This document shows positions 14,144 through 24,628 of a DNA stretch of 64,000 nucleotides, piece by piece (the first letter of the stretch is position 1; every line of letters starts with the position of its first letter). The DNA lies in assembly GCA_963921425.1 (NCBI GenBank), contig OY992840.1:19260621-19324620 (forward strand), written 5' to 3'. The stretch comes from Dryas octopetala (Eukaryota > Streptophyta > Magnoliopsida > Rosales > Rosaceae). The notes under the pieces are model-generated. The model was not told the origin of the DNA, ran no database searches, and worked only from the letters and a program-made list of their open reading frames with translations. Made by a program: the position numbers and the translations under genes.

Positions 14144-16885
14144 TCAGCTTTTTGATTGAATCCGAGAGCAGAATCCTTTATATAAGTCAAAACTGTTTTG
14201 CCATTTTAAGAATTGCTTCTTCAATGTACTATATGCACCCAATTCCTTCTGCCCAAACATCATGTCACAAGCATCAAACCTCAACTCTAGAGGGCAAAGA
14301 TCGTCAAACAGTTCTAGTCCGACACTATCCTTAGTGTCATCAGATGCATGCTTCTCAGACACTTTAGAAATCAAGGTGCCAAACCTGTCATCCTTGTAAA
14401 CAGATTCGCCCTGTGTGTCATCCATTGAAGATCCTTTACCTGCAACTGGCTGATATGAAAAGAAAGGCTTGGATTTTTTAGAGCCACTCCATGTCTCTTC
14501 TCCATCATTTGCTAGGGACGTCACTTGATCATCAAGAATCTCAGGGTCAGAATTAGAAACAGCGATTTCACCTGCGACCCGCATGACCTCATCACAGCTG
14601 CGGCTAAGTTCTTCCTCTACTGAAAATCTACCTGATTGTTCCTCCAAATTTGGACACCCATTACGAAATTCATGAAGCGTAAGCAAAAGAGGAAGAGGAA
14701 GTACTGGACCCACAAGGCCATCACCACGCTGCACTTTCTGTGACCACTTATTGCTGCGGCATGAAGGCTTCCTTAAAATGAAAGGAGGCAACTGGGGTAG
14801 GTCTGGTACAGCTGAGAATTCCAAAGACTCCTTATTGTTGTCCACAAGCACTCCAAGGAATTCAGAATAGTTAGAAAAGGCCAGTTGCAGGAGTTCCATG
14901 GGCAAGTCTGACCACATTCTCCTCAAAACAACCTCATGTATGCTTGCTGGCAAGCTGACGTCATTTAAAACAATTGTAACTGCAGGAGATGATCTAAAAT
15001 GACCGAAACCACAAGCATGTAACTTCTCGCATAAAATTTCATGAAACTCTGGGATAAAAGGTACCTTCGCTTGAACAACCTTACAGGTGTTTTGCATTTT
15101 TTCTTCTAGGACTTCATCAAGATTACCATTTAGATAGCCACAGAGGTAGTCAAGTTCAAGGTACTTAAATCTCCTAGGAAATCTGTATTCCTCGTCAACT
15201 AGGGAGTAGAGCAAATAATCCTTAAAATGCAACAATTCCCCATGCAATTCTTCTACTTTCTTTACAGAATCCCACAATGCACAATATCTTTGTAATTCAA
15301 GCTTCCCTGAGGACATAAGCCTTATCAGTGTAAAACCACCAAATTCATCTGGCTCAGAAAGCAGAGCAGACAAATCTTTGCTTACAATGCCAAATCCCAA
15401 AACTATTTCTTTCTTCTGCTGCCAATTAATCCATTCAGGAAGAGCATCTTTTAGAAACTCTTCTCTTACAAAACAATTTCCGCAGTGGCACTCGCGGCCA
15501 GACAGTAAAAGATCTGAAGGAAGCTCCCATGCATAAAAGGATTTCCGAAGTTCTGTTAATTTTGAAGCTACCGTTCCTATTGGAGCTGGGAGGGAAGGTC
15601 CATAGCAAAAGATATTGAACTCACAATTCCAAAATGATCCCAATATAATGCCAAAACCGGATTCAGAAGCCCACTTATATGTGTCATCCCTTGAGTATGA
15701 CCTCAATTCTGACAGTCTAAGAACATCAACATAGCTTGGGTTATCAATACCATGAGCCCATTGCAACACCGGCATCAATGGCTTGCGCACATCACAAAGA
15801 AGTAACAAACTGTCAGAAGCCAAAACAAAGTGAAAATCATCAGAAGCTGTCTTTGAAAGCACAAGGAACTGTTCCATTTCAATCGAGGCATACATATGCA
15901 AAGTTTCAATCTTCATCAAACAGCTCACATTGCATTCATCGAACCTCAAGTCAACTAAGAAAACTGCATCAGAACGTGCAACGATCAAAACTCTCGGATG
16001 CCAACTGAACTCACAACTCAACCACCTATAATTTCCTGAATTACCTGAACCATTATCCCAGGGTACTTTCAATCTGGCCCCTTTAAAATACGGATTCGAA
16101 TGACAAGACTCCAAATCAAACAAGAATAAAGCACCATTCTCTAACAAAACCACACTCTCTTCCAATAAATGTGGACTCCAACAAGCATGTACAACACAAC
16201 AAGTCTTGAAAACCTTACTGCCTTTAGAAATTAAACTAACCCGCTCTGAATTTGAACCCAAATGTGCAACCTTTACAATAAACCAATGCACAGAGTACAT
16301 GGTAGAAGCCAATAAATATCCAATGGTAACAGAAGCATTACCTCTTGAATTGCAAAACCCAGGAACGGGATTGACTGTAATCCTCGAAATCCGGTAATTT
16401 GACGGACAACTGGTAGAGAAAACGTCGCCGTTTCCGGCAAGTTTAACATCGAAAGTGGAACCTTTTATGAGCAACTGCAAGAACCCAACTTGGTGGGAGT
16501 TTTCACCGGTGGGGAAGAATAGAAGAAGAGTATTGGATTGAGGGCATTGAAGGAATTGAAGACGGTTGTGGAGGAGAGCGGAAACGAGGTCGTTTTTGTA
16601 GTGGTGGGGGCCCAAGAAGGAGGAGGCTAGGGAGGAAGAAGTGGAGGGAAGGGGAGCGGAGTCTGAGGAGGAGGTGAGGAGGAAGCGAGGGAGAGAGAGA
16701 TGAGGTAAAGCAGAGGGAAGGGGGAGGAGAGAAGGGGAAGAGAAAAGGAGGGTGGTGGTGTTGGGCTTTGGGTTGAAGATGAGAGGACCCAAGATGGGTT
16801 TTATTGAGGGGTTTGAAAGGAGGAGAGGAGGCTTGAACACTGATGAGATTGGGAACAGAGATTTCCATTCTTCTGGTATGTCCAT
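14144..16885 (-). CDS. TAF1C-like protein (RNA polymerase I factor), 913 aa, intronless
   Basis: A single uninterrupted frame, ATG at 16883-16885 and TGA at 14144-14146. TAF1C is the SL1/TIF-IB subunit that helps recruit Pol I to rDNA promoters in the nucleolus. The N-terminal half looks like a divergent beta-propeller: repeated hydrophobic strand blocks such as HPRVLIVARSDAVFLVDLR (about residues 295-313), FHFVLASDSLLLLCDVRKP and WASESGFGIILGSFWNCEF. A CHCGNC cysteine cluster occurs near residue 470. The C-terminal third is acidic and Ser-rich, probably disordered. The first about 100 residues are Pro/Ser/Leu-rich low complexity. I recognise the protein as the plant family often labelled TAF1C-like, but no short diagnostic motif settles this. 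It is head-to-head with the PPR gene, 355 bp apart. Confidence 0.6.
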   Translation of the reverse strand: MDIPEEWKSLFPISSVFKPPLLLSNPSIKPILGPLIFNPKPNTTTLLFSSPSLLPLPSALPHLSLPRFLLTSSSDSAPLPSTSSSLASSFLGPHHYKNDLVSALLHNRLQFLQCPQSNTLLLFFPTGENSHQVGFLQLLIKGSTFDVKLAGNGDVFSTSCPSNYRISRITVNPVPGFCNSRGNASVTIGYLLASTMYSVHWFIVKVAHLGSNSERVSLISKGSKVFKTCCVVHACWSPHLLEESVVLLENGALFLFDLESCHSNPYFKGARLKVPWDNGSGNSGNYRWLSCEFSWHPRVLIVARSDAVFLVDLRFDECNVSCLMKIETLHMYASIEMEQFLVLSKTASDDFHFVLASDSLLLLCDVRKPLMPVLQWAHGIDNPSYVDVLRLSELRSYSRDDTYKWASESGFGIILGSFWNCEFNIFCYGPSLPAPIGTVASKLTELRKSFYAWELPSDLLLSGRECHCGNCFVREEFLKDALPEWINWQQKKEIVLGFGIVSKDLSALLSEPDEFGGFTLIRLMSSGKLELQRYCALWDSVKKVEELHGELLHFKDYLLYSLVDEEYRFPRRFKYLELDYLCGYLNGNLDEVLEEKMQNTCKVVQAKVPFIPEFHEILCEKLHACGFGHFRSSPAVTIVLNDVSLPASIHEVVLRRMWSDLPMELLQLAFSNYSEFLGVLVDNNKESLEFSAVPDLPQLPPFILRKPSCRSNKWSQKVQRGDGLVGPVLPLPLLLTLHEFRNGCPNLEEQSGRFSVEEELSRSCDEVMRVAGEIAVSNSDPEILDDQVTSLANDGEETWSGSKKSKPFFSYQPVAGKGSSMDDTQGESVYKDDRFGTLISKVSEKHASDDTKDSVGLELFDDLCPLELRFDACDMMFGQKELGAYSTLKKQFLKWQNSFDLYKGFCSRIQSKS

Positions 16886-17240
16886 TCTTTCTTTCTTTCT
16901 TGGCTATGGAGGATTTTGAAGCATTGGAGAGAGAGAGACTACAGAGAAGGAAAGAGCGTGACAAATTCAAGGTTTGTAAAACACTACAAGTTCTATAACC
17001 CACTCACAGTCTCACAGCGTTGCGGCGCAGAGGGCTAGAATTTTGATCTTGTACACCCCCTACCATCAGGTTGGTAATGGATTAAATTAAATAAGTCTAA
17101 TTTTTTACAAATAGAACTTGGATCGGATTAAATTTTTTTTGGCCAATGGATTTAAGAGTAAAAATTGAAATAAGTAGCATTTTGTATTCGAGTTTTGATC
17201 CCGCACCCTAAAGGAAACCGAGCATGCAGTAACCCCTAGC
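16886..17240. promoter_or_regulatory. Shared divergent promoter between TAF1C-like and PPR genes
   Basis: The 355 bp between the two start codons must hold both 5'UTRs and promoters. The TAF1C side carries GA-rich tracts (16925-16955). No strong TATA box is obvious on either strand. Bidirectional activity is inferred from geometry alone. Confidence 0.5.
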
Positions 17241-19799
17241 ATGCTTTACGCCTCACTTCGTCTGAACCGCCTAAGTAAACCCTTGACCACCACAAGCACC
17301 ACCAAAGGCTTCTTCTCTACCACAGCAACGGCTACAGCAACACTTCTAAAACAATGCAAGTCTCTACACCAAGCCAAGCTCACCCACCAGCATATCCTCG
17401 TCCAAGGCCTCACGCACTCTCTCACCGACCTCATCGCCACCTACATAGCCTGCAATGCTCCTTCACAAGCCTTGTCGTTGCTCCAACGCCTCGTGCCCTG
17501 CCCATCAACTGTTTACTGGTGGAATGTGCTTATACGGAGTGCCGTGCGTTCTGGGTTGCTTTATGACGTGCTCTGTCTCTACCGTCGAATGCAAACACTT
17601 GGGTGGAGGCCTGACCATTATACTTTCCCCTTTGTTCTCAAAGCTTGCGGTGAGCTTCACTCATTCGGTCGAGGCGCTTCGGTCCATGGCGTTGTGTATG
17701 CAAATGGGTTTGAGTCAAATGTGTTTGTTTGCAATGCGGTGGTTGCTATGTATGGCCGGTGCGGCGCTTTGGATGATGCCCGTAAAATGTTCGATGAATT
17801 GTTTGACAGAGGGATTGGTGATGCTGTGTCTTGGAATTCGATTGTGGCGGCTTATGTTCAGAGTGGGGATTCAAGGAATGCACTCGAAATGTTTGATCGG
17901 ATGATGGGTGATTATAGTGTACGCCCAGATGCTGTTAGCATAGTTAATATTCTTCCTGCTTGTGCTTCGGCTGGTGCGTGGATGTGGGGTAAGCAGATTC
18001 ACGGTTATGCTATTAGGAGTGGATTGTTTGGAGATATTTTTGTGGGCAATTCTGTTGTTGATATGTATGCTAAGTGTGAGATGATGGATGAGGCAAACAA
18101 GGTATTTGAGAGGATGAAGGAGAAGGATGTGGTTTCTTGGAATGCTATGGTTACTGGGTATTCTCAGATTGGTAGATTTGAGGATGCTGTTGGTTTATTT
18201 GAGAAGATGAAGGAGGAGGAGATTGAGTTGAATGTTGTCACTTGGAGTGCTGTGATTGCAGGGTATGCTCAGAGGGGACATGGTTATGAAGCGCTGGATG
18301 TGTTTCGGGAAATGCAGGCTTGTGGCTCTGAGCCAAATGTTGTTACCCTTGTGTCTCTTCTTTCAGGTTGTGCCTCTGCAGGAGCACTGATTCATGGAAA
18401 GGAAACTCATTGTTATGCAATAAAATGGAATCTGAAACTAGACGAAAATGACCCTGGAAACGATATAATGGTTGTTAACGGTCTGATTGACATGTATACT
18501 AAATGCAAGAGTTCTAAAGTTGCTCGAATGATGTTTGATTCTATAGCACCAAAGACAAGGAATGTGGTGACTTGGACTGTGATGATTGGTGGGTATGCCC
18601 AACACGGGGAAGCTAATGAGGCACTAGAACTTTTCTACCAGATGCTCAGACAGGATTGCTCCATAAAGCCAAATGCTTTTACTATATCTTGTGCCCTGAT
18701 GGCTTGTGCTCGTCTGGGTGCATTGAGGTTTGGCAAACAAATTCATGCTTATGTACTACGCAATAAGTATGATTTTGTGAAGCTGTTTGTGGCCAATTGC
18801 CTTATTGATATGTATTCCAAATCTGGAGATATTGATGCTGCTAGAGTTGTGTTCGACACCATGCAACAAAGAAATGCTGTTTCTTGGACTTCACTAATGA
18901 CAGGTTATGGAATGCACGGTCGTGGTGAAGAAGCTCTACAAGTTTTTGAGGAGATGAAGAGAGTTGGTCTAGTGCCTGATGGTGTGACCTTTGTTGTTGT
19001 CCTATATGCCTGCAGCCATTCTGGAATGGTTGATGAGGGACTGACATACTTTAATGGCATGCACAACGATTTTGGGATTGTTCCTGGGGCGGAACACTAT
19101 GCTTGCATGGTTGACCTCTTGGGTCGTGCTGGTCGCTTAGATGACGCACTCAAGCTGATCAAAGGCATGCCTATGGAACCAAACCCAATTGTATGGGTGG
19201 CCTTGCTCAGTGCTTGCAGGACACATGGGAATGTTGAACTTGGTGAATATGCTGCAGATCGGTTATCAGAGTTGGAGTCAGAGAATGATGGTTCATATAC
19301 ATTGCTTTCAAACATATATGCCAATGCCAGGCGTTGGAAAGATGTGGCCAGGATCAGATCGTTAATGAAATATGAGGGCATCAGGAAGAGGCCTGGCTGC
19401 AGTTGGGTGCAAGGAAAGAAAGGCAACGCAACCTTCTTTGTGGGTGATAGGACTCATCCACAGTCTCAAGAAATATATGAGATCCTTGCAGACTTGATTA
19501 AACGCATCAAAGACATTGGATATGTTCCTGAGACAAGCTTTGCACTTCACGATGTTGATGATGAGGAAAAAGGAGATCTTCTGTTCGAACATAGTGAGAA
19601 GTTGGCTCTGGCCTATGCAATCCTAACGACTCCACCAGGCGCACCTATCCGGATCACCAAGAACTTACGTGTCTGTGGTGATTGCCACAGTGCAATTACC
19701 TACATATCTATGATTGTTGAGCATGAAATCATATTGCGAGACTCAAGTCGCTTCCATCATTTCAAGAAAGGATCCTGCTCCTGCCGAGGCTATTGGTGA
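17241..19799 (+). CDS. PPR protein, PLS class with E/E+ and DYW domains (At5g16860-like)
   Basis: Intronless 852-residue PPR protein; DYW-class members act in C-to-U RNA editing in mitochondria or plastids. ATG at 17241. The N-terminus (MLYASLRLNRLSKPLTTTST, then Thr/Ala-rich) is basic and lacks acidic residues, fitting an organelle targeting peptide. PPR repeats in P-L-S order run from about residue 80 to 640, with signatures such as DVVSWNAMVTGYSQIGRFED and NVVTWTVMIGGYAQHGEANE. E/E+ region lies about 650-750. The DYW deaminase domain (about 757-852) has the zinc/catalytic motif HSEKLA and CGDCH, and ends CSCRGYW. The terminal tripeptide is GYW rather than DYW. Length and order match Arabidopsis At5g16860; editing targets cannot be read from the sequence by eye. 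Confidence 0.95.
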   Translation: MLYASLRLNRLSKPLTTTSTTKGFFSTTATATATLLKQCKSLHQAKLTHQHILVQGLTHSLTDLIATYIACNAPSQALSLLQRLVPCPSTVYWWNVLIRSAVRSGLLYDVLCLYRRMQTLGWRPDHYTFPFVLKACGELHSFGRGASVHGVVYANGFESNVFVCNAVVAMYGRCGALDDARKMFDELFDRGIGDAVSWNSIVAAYVQSGDSRNALEMFDRMMGDYSVRPDAVSIVNILPACASAGAWMWGKQIHGYAIRSGLFGDIFVGNSVVDMYAKCEMMDEANKVFERMKEKDVVSWNAMVTGYSQIGRFEDAVGLFEKMKEEEIELNVVTWSAVIAGYAQRGHGYEALDVFREMQACGSEPNVVTLVSLLSGCASAGALIHGKETHCYAIKWNLKLDENDPGNDIMVVNGLIDMYTKCKSSKVARMMFDSIAPKTRNVVTWTVMIGGYAQHGEANEALELFYQMLRQDCSIKPNAFTISCALMACARLGALRFGKQIHAYVLRNKYDFVKLFVANCLIDMYSKSGDIDAARVVFDTMQQRNAVSWTSLMTGYGMHGRGEEALQVFEEMKRVGLVPDGVTFVVVLYACSHSGMVDEGLTYFNGMHNDFGIVPGAEHYACMVDLLGRAGRLDDALKLIKGMPMEPNPIVWVALLSACRTHGNVELGEYAADRLSELESENDGSYTLLSNIYANARRWKDVARIRSLMKYEGIRKRPGCSWVQGKKGNATFFVGDRTHPQSQEIYEILADLIKRIKDIGYVPETSFALHDVDDEEKGDLLFEHSEKLALAYAILTTPPGAPIRITKNLRVCGDCHSAITYISMIVEHEIILRDSSRFHHFKKGSCSCRGYW

Positions 19800-20757
19800 C
19801 AAAGAAATTATGCTAGTTGTGTGCTCATGTTTCTTGGTCTTAGTATTATATATTCATTGCAGATATAAAGATTGTGGGATGGTCATGAACAGGGCTACTA
19901 TATTATATTTATAATATCAATGAAATAGATCAATCAAAAGATAATTTCTTCACAATTGAAAAGGTCCATTACAGCTTATTGCAAATTTTGCAAACATCTT
20001 TTTTCAAGTGAGTCATGAAAGCAGTAGAAGAATCATATGATTCGACTGAGAAATTGTATTACTTTATGTTATCAGAGAATGAAGGCTCCAGTTGTAAATC
20101 CCACTAAAAATGATTTTGTAACAAGAGTGCCATCAGTCAGCGCCCATGCATGCATATTGACAGCCCCAACACTGATGAGGGAGAGAATTGAGTCCGCACA
20201 GAACAATTTGCGTTTGAGGTAAATGCATACAGTGCCCTTCTTTGTCTCAAAATATCTCTAATTGTATGATAGATGCATATTGTGGTCACTGGTAAGATTT
20301 TTATCATGCAGTATTTACTTTACTAGCTGGGTGCTACAGAAATTTGGGGTGGGCATCAACCATCATGGTAGCTGGGATAGTGTAGAATCTGGGATCCACT
20401 GGTAGCTGGGTTTTCAAAGGACAAATAGAAAATTATTCAAACAACCTTCAGCAGGCTTTTTAATTTAAAAATAATAATTCGAACACGTTGTTTCTTTTTG
20501 TGCCAGCCATTATTGTTTTGAATTTTTAGTCTTTATTTTAAAATGATTTTAGTCCCATCCCATGTCGTTGACAATATCCCTATTGTTTTTAATTTGTAGT
20601 TTTTATCTTAAAACCATTCTCATCATTTTTATATGTAGATATGGATGGATATGATTTTCATCATGTTACAGGACATGTCAAAGCGGTCTTGTTTCTGACT
20701 GTATATAGATAATGATAGATGGATGAAACACCCAATTACTTTGTTGCCTGAGGAGAA
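19800..20757. other. Intergenic between PPR and dioxygenase genes
   Basis: PPR 3' flank and dioxygenase promoter. AT-rich, with no repeat ends or coding region I can support; the open frame at 20037-20222 has no family resemblance. Confidence 0.5.
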
Positions 20758-22350
20758 ATGGATTCCCATCCAATATTGCCAAAGATTCCTACTATAGATT
20801 TCTCCAACCAAGACTTGAAGCCTGGTTCAAGTTCTTGGTTCTCCACAAGCAACCAAGTCCGTCATGCACTGGAAGAGTACAGTTGCTTCGTGGCAGTGTA
20901 TGATAAAGTTTCTCTGGAACTGCAACACAAAGTCTTCAGCCACTGTAAAGATCTGTTTGATCTGCCCTTAGAAGTCAAAAGGAAGAACACTTATGAGGAA
21001 CCCCTTCGTGGCTATATTGGAGGATCACTTATTAATCCTCTCTATGAAACCTTCGGCATTGATAATGCTACAGACCTAGAAGCAACGCAGAAGTTCATGA
21101 ATCTCATGTTGCCTGCTGGAATTGATCAGATCTGGTAACCCTCTTTTTTTTTTTTACCAGATCTGGTAACTATCTAACCTGCTAGTTTAATAAACTAATT
21201 CGAAGTCTTTTCCTTCAATCTCACTTAGTTTGGAAAGATTGAAACCTCTGCCTCCATTTGTGTCACACCCTCTGTATTTTTATTACAAGGTTGACTATTG
21301 ACTGGTAGTTTAGCTCTCTTATCTAATGATTATGGGATTCTTTGAATGGTAAGATCTTTTTCGTTATGAATTGGGAGAAACTGCAATTATTCATTGATCG
21401 CTGACTCGTGGATGAAAGACACCATCAACATGATCTGATGAAAAAGAAGCATCAGCTTTGATTCTTTGTTGTGTTGTAAAAGAAGTTTGAGTTTATTTAT
21501 TTTTGCTAATTGCTAGGGTCAATTTTCATTTGAATGAAGAGCCACAAACGTTTTTATGGCCATGTTTTCTTTGGTTGCAGCGAAAGTGCTCATTCTTTTG
21601 CAAAGTTGGTAGCAGAATTGGACCAAATGGTGGTACAAATGGTGTTCCAAAGCTATGGTGCAGGAAAGCACTATGATTCCATTGCTGCTTCCAATTCTTA
21701 TGTTCTTCGATTCATCAAATACAGAGAACCCCAAAACGAAATTGAGGCTGGGACAGGGCTTTTCTGCCATACGGACAAGAACTTCACAAGTATAATTCTT
21801 CAAAAGGATGTTTCCGGTTTGGAAATAAAAGCAAAAGATGGAAATTTTATTGGCATTGAGCCCTCTCCTTCACACTTGGTATTCTTGGCAGGTGAACTGT
21901 TGCAGGTGAGTCCCTTTGTATGGCTATCTTTGTTTGAACTATCTTTATATTTTGAATTTAGACCCTCCTGTCCTGTGTTTAGAAGCTCTTGAAGTACATA
22001 GGAAATGATAAAGCATAAAGATAATGAAGAATGATGAATGATGAATGATGAATTATTGAATTATTGAATTTGTTTTGTTGAATTGGGTGTAGGCATGGAG
22101 CAATGATAGAATACAAGCGTGTCCCCATCGAGTAATTACTCCGAGCAAGGAAAGATACACAATGGGGCTGTTTTCATTTAATAATGGGATAATACAAGTT
22201 GCTCAAGAGTTGGTGGATGACAAACACCCATTGCTTTATAAGAACCTACTGGATGCCCCTGAATTTACTCGCTTCGTTGCTGCCGAGGGTTGGAAGCTAG
22301 ACTCTCCTATCAAAGCCTATGCTGGGGTTTCACTTCCTACCTCTAAATAA
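20758..22350 (+). CDS. 2-oxoglutarate/Fe(II)-dependent dioxygenase, AOP-like, 319 aa
   Basis: Soluble oxygenase using Fe(II), 2-oxoglutarate and O2 to oxidise a small-molecule substrate; AOP-type members act in specialised metabolism. Three exons: 20758-21134, 21581-21905 and 22093-22350, all GT-AG and in frame. The N-terminal DIOX_N part is MDSHPILPKIPTIDFSNQDL. The iron facial triad is visible: His189 and Asp191 in LFCHTDKNF, and His246 in QACPHRV. The 2-oxoglutarate-binding Arg255 lies in RYTMGLF, an RxT form where many relatives have RxS. Length is typical (about 310-320). The closest style is plant AOP1/AOP1.2-like enzymes, whose substrates are often unknown. No related gene lies next to it, so context gives no substrate clue. 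Confidence 0.9.
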
Positions 22351-23069
22351 ATGCCAATTGCAATTTCTAACTTGACAAGTGCTATGGTGGGTCAAGTGTC
22401 TTCTGCTTGTGGGCTTCCCCTCCCCGCCTAGCCTGTGCCTTTGGGTTAGAGTCAGCCTTGTGTGTTTGGGCCTTTGGCCCATTCTTTGAATGAATTTTCA
22501 GATAAAGAAAGAAAAGGGGAGATTCTGTTGTCAAGAGTCTCAACACTCAAGGACCGGAGAGTCTATAATTAATTGATATCATCTTTAACAATTAAGGATA
22601 ATAAATCAGAAACATAAAATGAGGAATAGCAAACATACATTCAAATCCAGTTCAAATACAAATGAAGGTCGAAACATAAATATAACTTCACTCGAATTGA
22701 CTGAAAGAAACATGTCAAGATTCCAAGAGATCGATGACAGTGAAGGGCCCCTATATAGCTTGTCATAAATATGAATGCATCAATCACCATCATTTTTTTT
22801 ATTTTCATTATTCAATTTTTTGAATAATAATTTTTCCACTTCTTGGCATTATAGCTAGGTGAAATGGTGAATGATTCAACTATTGATTTCAGAAAACTTG
22901 GTAGCTATTAATTCTTCACTCCTTATCCTTTACCGATTCGTCTAAGGTTAATTACGACATACTATATATGTAGCTTAAACAGTTAAACATATATATTAAA
23001 AGAAAAACGAAATTAGTTAAAAGTCCTCATATATGTCTGATTTGTAAAGTTTTGTATATATGTAGAGAT

Positions 23070-23710
23070 TAGGGCTGGGTCGGGTTGACCGAAAAACCGA
23101 GGCCGAGCCCGAAACCGGCCCAACCGATACCGAAAAAAACCGTACCGAAATAAAACCGTACCGGAAGTTCGGTTTGACTATCGAACCGGGAGGTTCGGAC
23201 TCGGTCCCGGTTCCCATATCCTTAAACCGTCGGTAAACCGAACCGAACTGAATATATTTAACAAATCATTTACATAATTCATTTTTATACATTTCTAATA
23301 CATTTCTTATACATTTCTAATAAATAATTTATAATTTTATATAATACATTTCTATAATTTATATAAAACATATATAAATTTATAAACCCCTATAATTTTA
23401 ATTTATATGTTTTTTAATATATATAAACTAATTAAAAATACCCTAAACCATAATATTAATATATTATACTAAATTAGTGAATGGAGTCAAGGCCCAAAAA
23501 TAGCCCAAAATGTGGCCCAAAACATGGCCCAACATGTGTTCGGTCTAGGCCCATAACCGAGCCGAGCCGACCGAATTCTTCGGTTGACCGAACATCGGTT
23601 TACCGGCTTTTCGGTCTCGGTCTCGGTTGCCGTGGAGGCTTACCGGAGGGGTTCGGTTCGGTCTTCGGTTTAGGGGTTTCGGTTCGGTTACCGATCCGAA
23701 CCCACCCCTA
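23070..23710. mobile_element. Nonautonomous hAT-type element A, 641 bp, 8-bp TSD
   Basis: The left end is TAGGGCTGGGTCGGGTTGAC and the reverse-complemented right end is TAGGGGTGGGTTCGGATCGG. An exact 8-bp duplication GTAGAGAT lies at 23062-23069 and 23711-23718. Subterminal regions are packed with CCGAAC/GTTCGG-type motifs in both orientations, and the centre is AT-rich. The 8-bp duplication and clustered subterminal repeats are typical of hAT elements. There is no transposase. Confidence 0.8.
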
Positions 23711-23919
23711 GTAGAGATACCCTCAAACCTGCATATATATATATATATCAATATATGTGGTCTGCAACTGTTTAAGTACTTTCCTCATCAGTCCACTCCT
23801 GACTCCCTTTCGCCAGCAAGAATGTTGGTCCATACATTAATTGAACAAAGAATATATATACTGGCATGCGTACGTATAATGATTCCAATAATCCCATAAA
23901 AGTATACATATGTATATAT

Positions 23920-24295
23920 ACAGGCTCCTTCTGTTGAGGTATACCTCAACTTATTTATGTTGAGGTATGACCTTGTTGGGGCCCACACGAGTCGTTTTGT
24001 GGCGATCCGAACCGTTCGCAAGGATCATCTTCATTGATAGATCATCCTTGCAAAATATTAGTCAAATCCGAAATCATTTGTCTATCTAACTTTGATAAAA
24101 CAAATGAACGGTTTCATCGAAAATATTTGGTTCGTCCATTTATTTGATCAAAGTTAGATAGGCAAATGATTTCTGATTTGACTAATTTTTTGCAAGGATG
24201 ATCTATCAATGGAGATGTAAAAAATGAATGGTTCGGATTGACACAAAACGACTCGTGTGGGTCCCAATAGGGTATACCTCAACAGAAGGAGCCTG
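23920..24295. mobile_element. Hairpin MITE copy 1, 376 bp, MULE-like
   Basis: Begins ACAGGCTCCTTCTGTTGAGG and ends with its near-complement GGAGCCTG. The whole element is close to self-complementary, with inner arms containing ATCATTTGTCTATCTAACTT and its reverse complement. A 9-bp duplication TGTATATAT lies at 23911-23919 and 24296-24304, but the flank is (TA)-rich so it is weak evidence by itself. A second copy at 41446-41845 supports the boundaries. Confidence 0.75.
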
Positions 24296-24360
24296 TGTAT
24301 ATATATATATATATATACATATATTTCATTCTCTTTCAATTTCGTTTAGTGCGTTAAACG

Positions 24361-24554
24361 TAGGGGTGGGTTCGGTACGGTTACCGAACCGAAATCCCCA
24401 AACCGTGTACCGACCGAACCCCCCTCGGTTGGCCATTTTGGTTACCGAGACCGGTACCGGAATGTCGGTAAACCGGAACTCGGTTAGACCGGCATTCTCG
24501 GTCGGCTCGGCTCGGAATGGACCCTGACCGGAAACAAAGAAAGCGAGATTGCAG

Positions 24555-24628
<74 letters not shown>

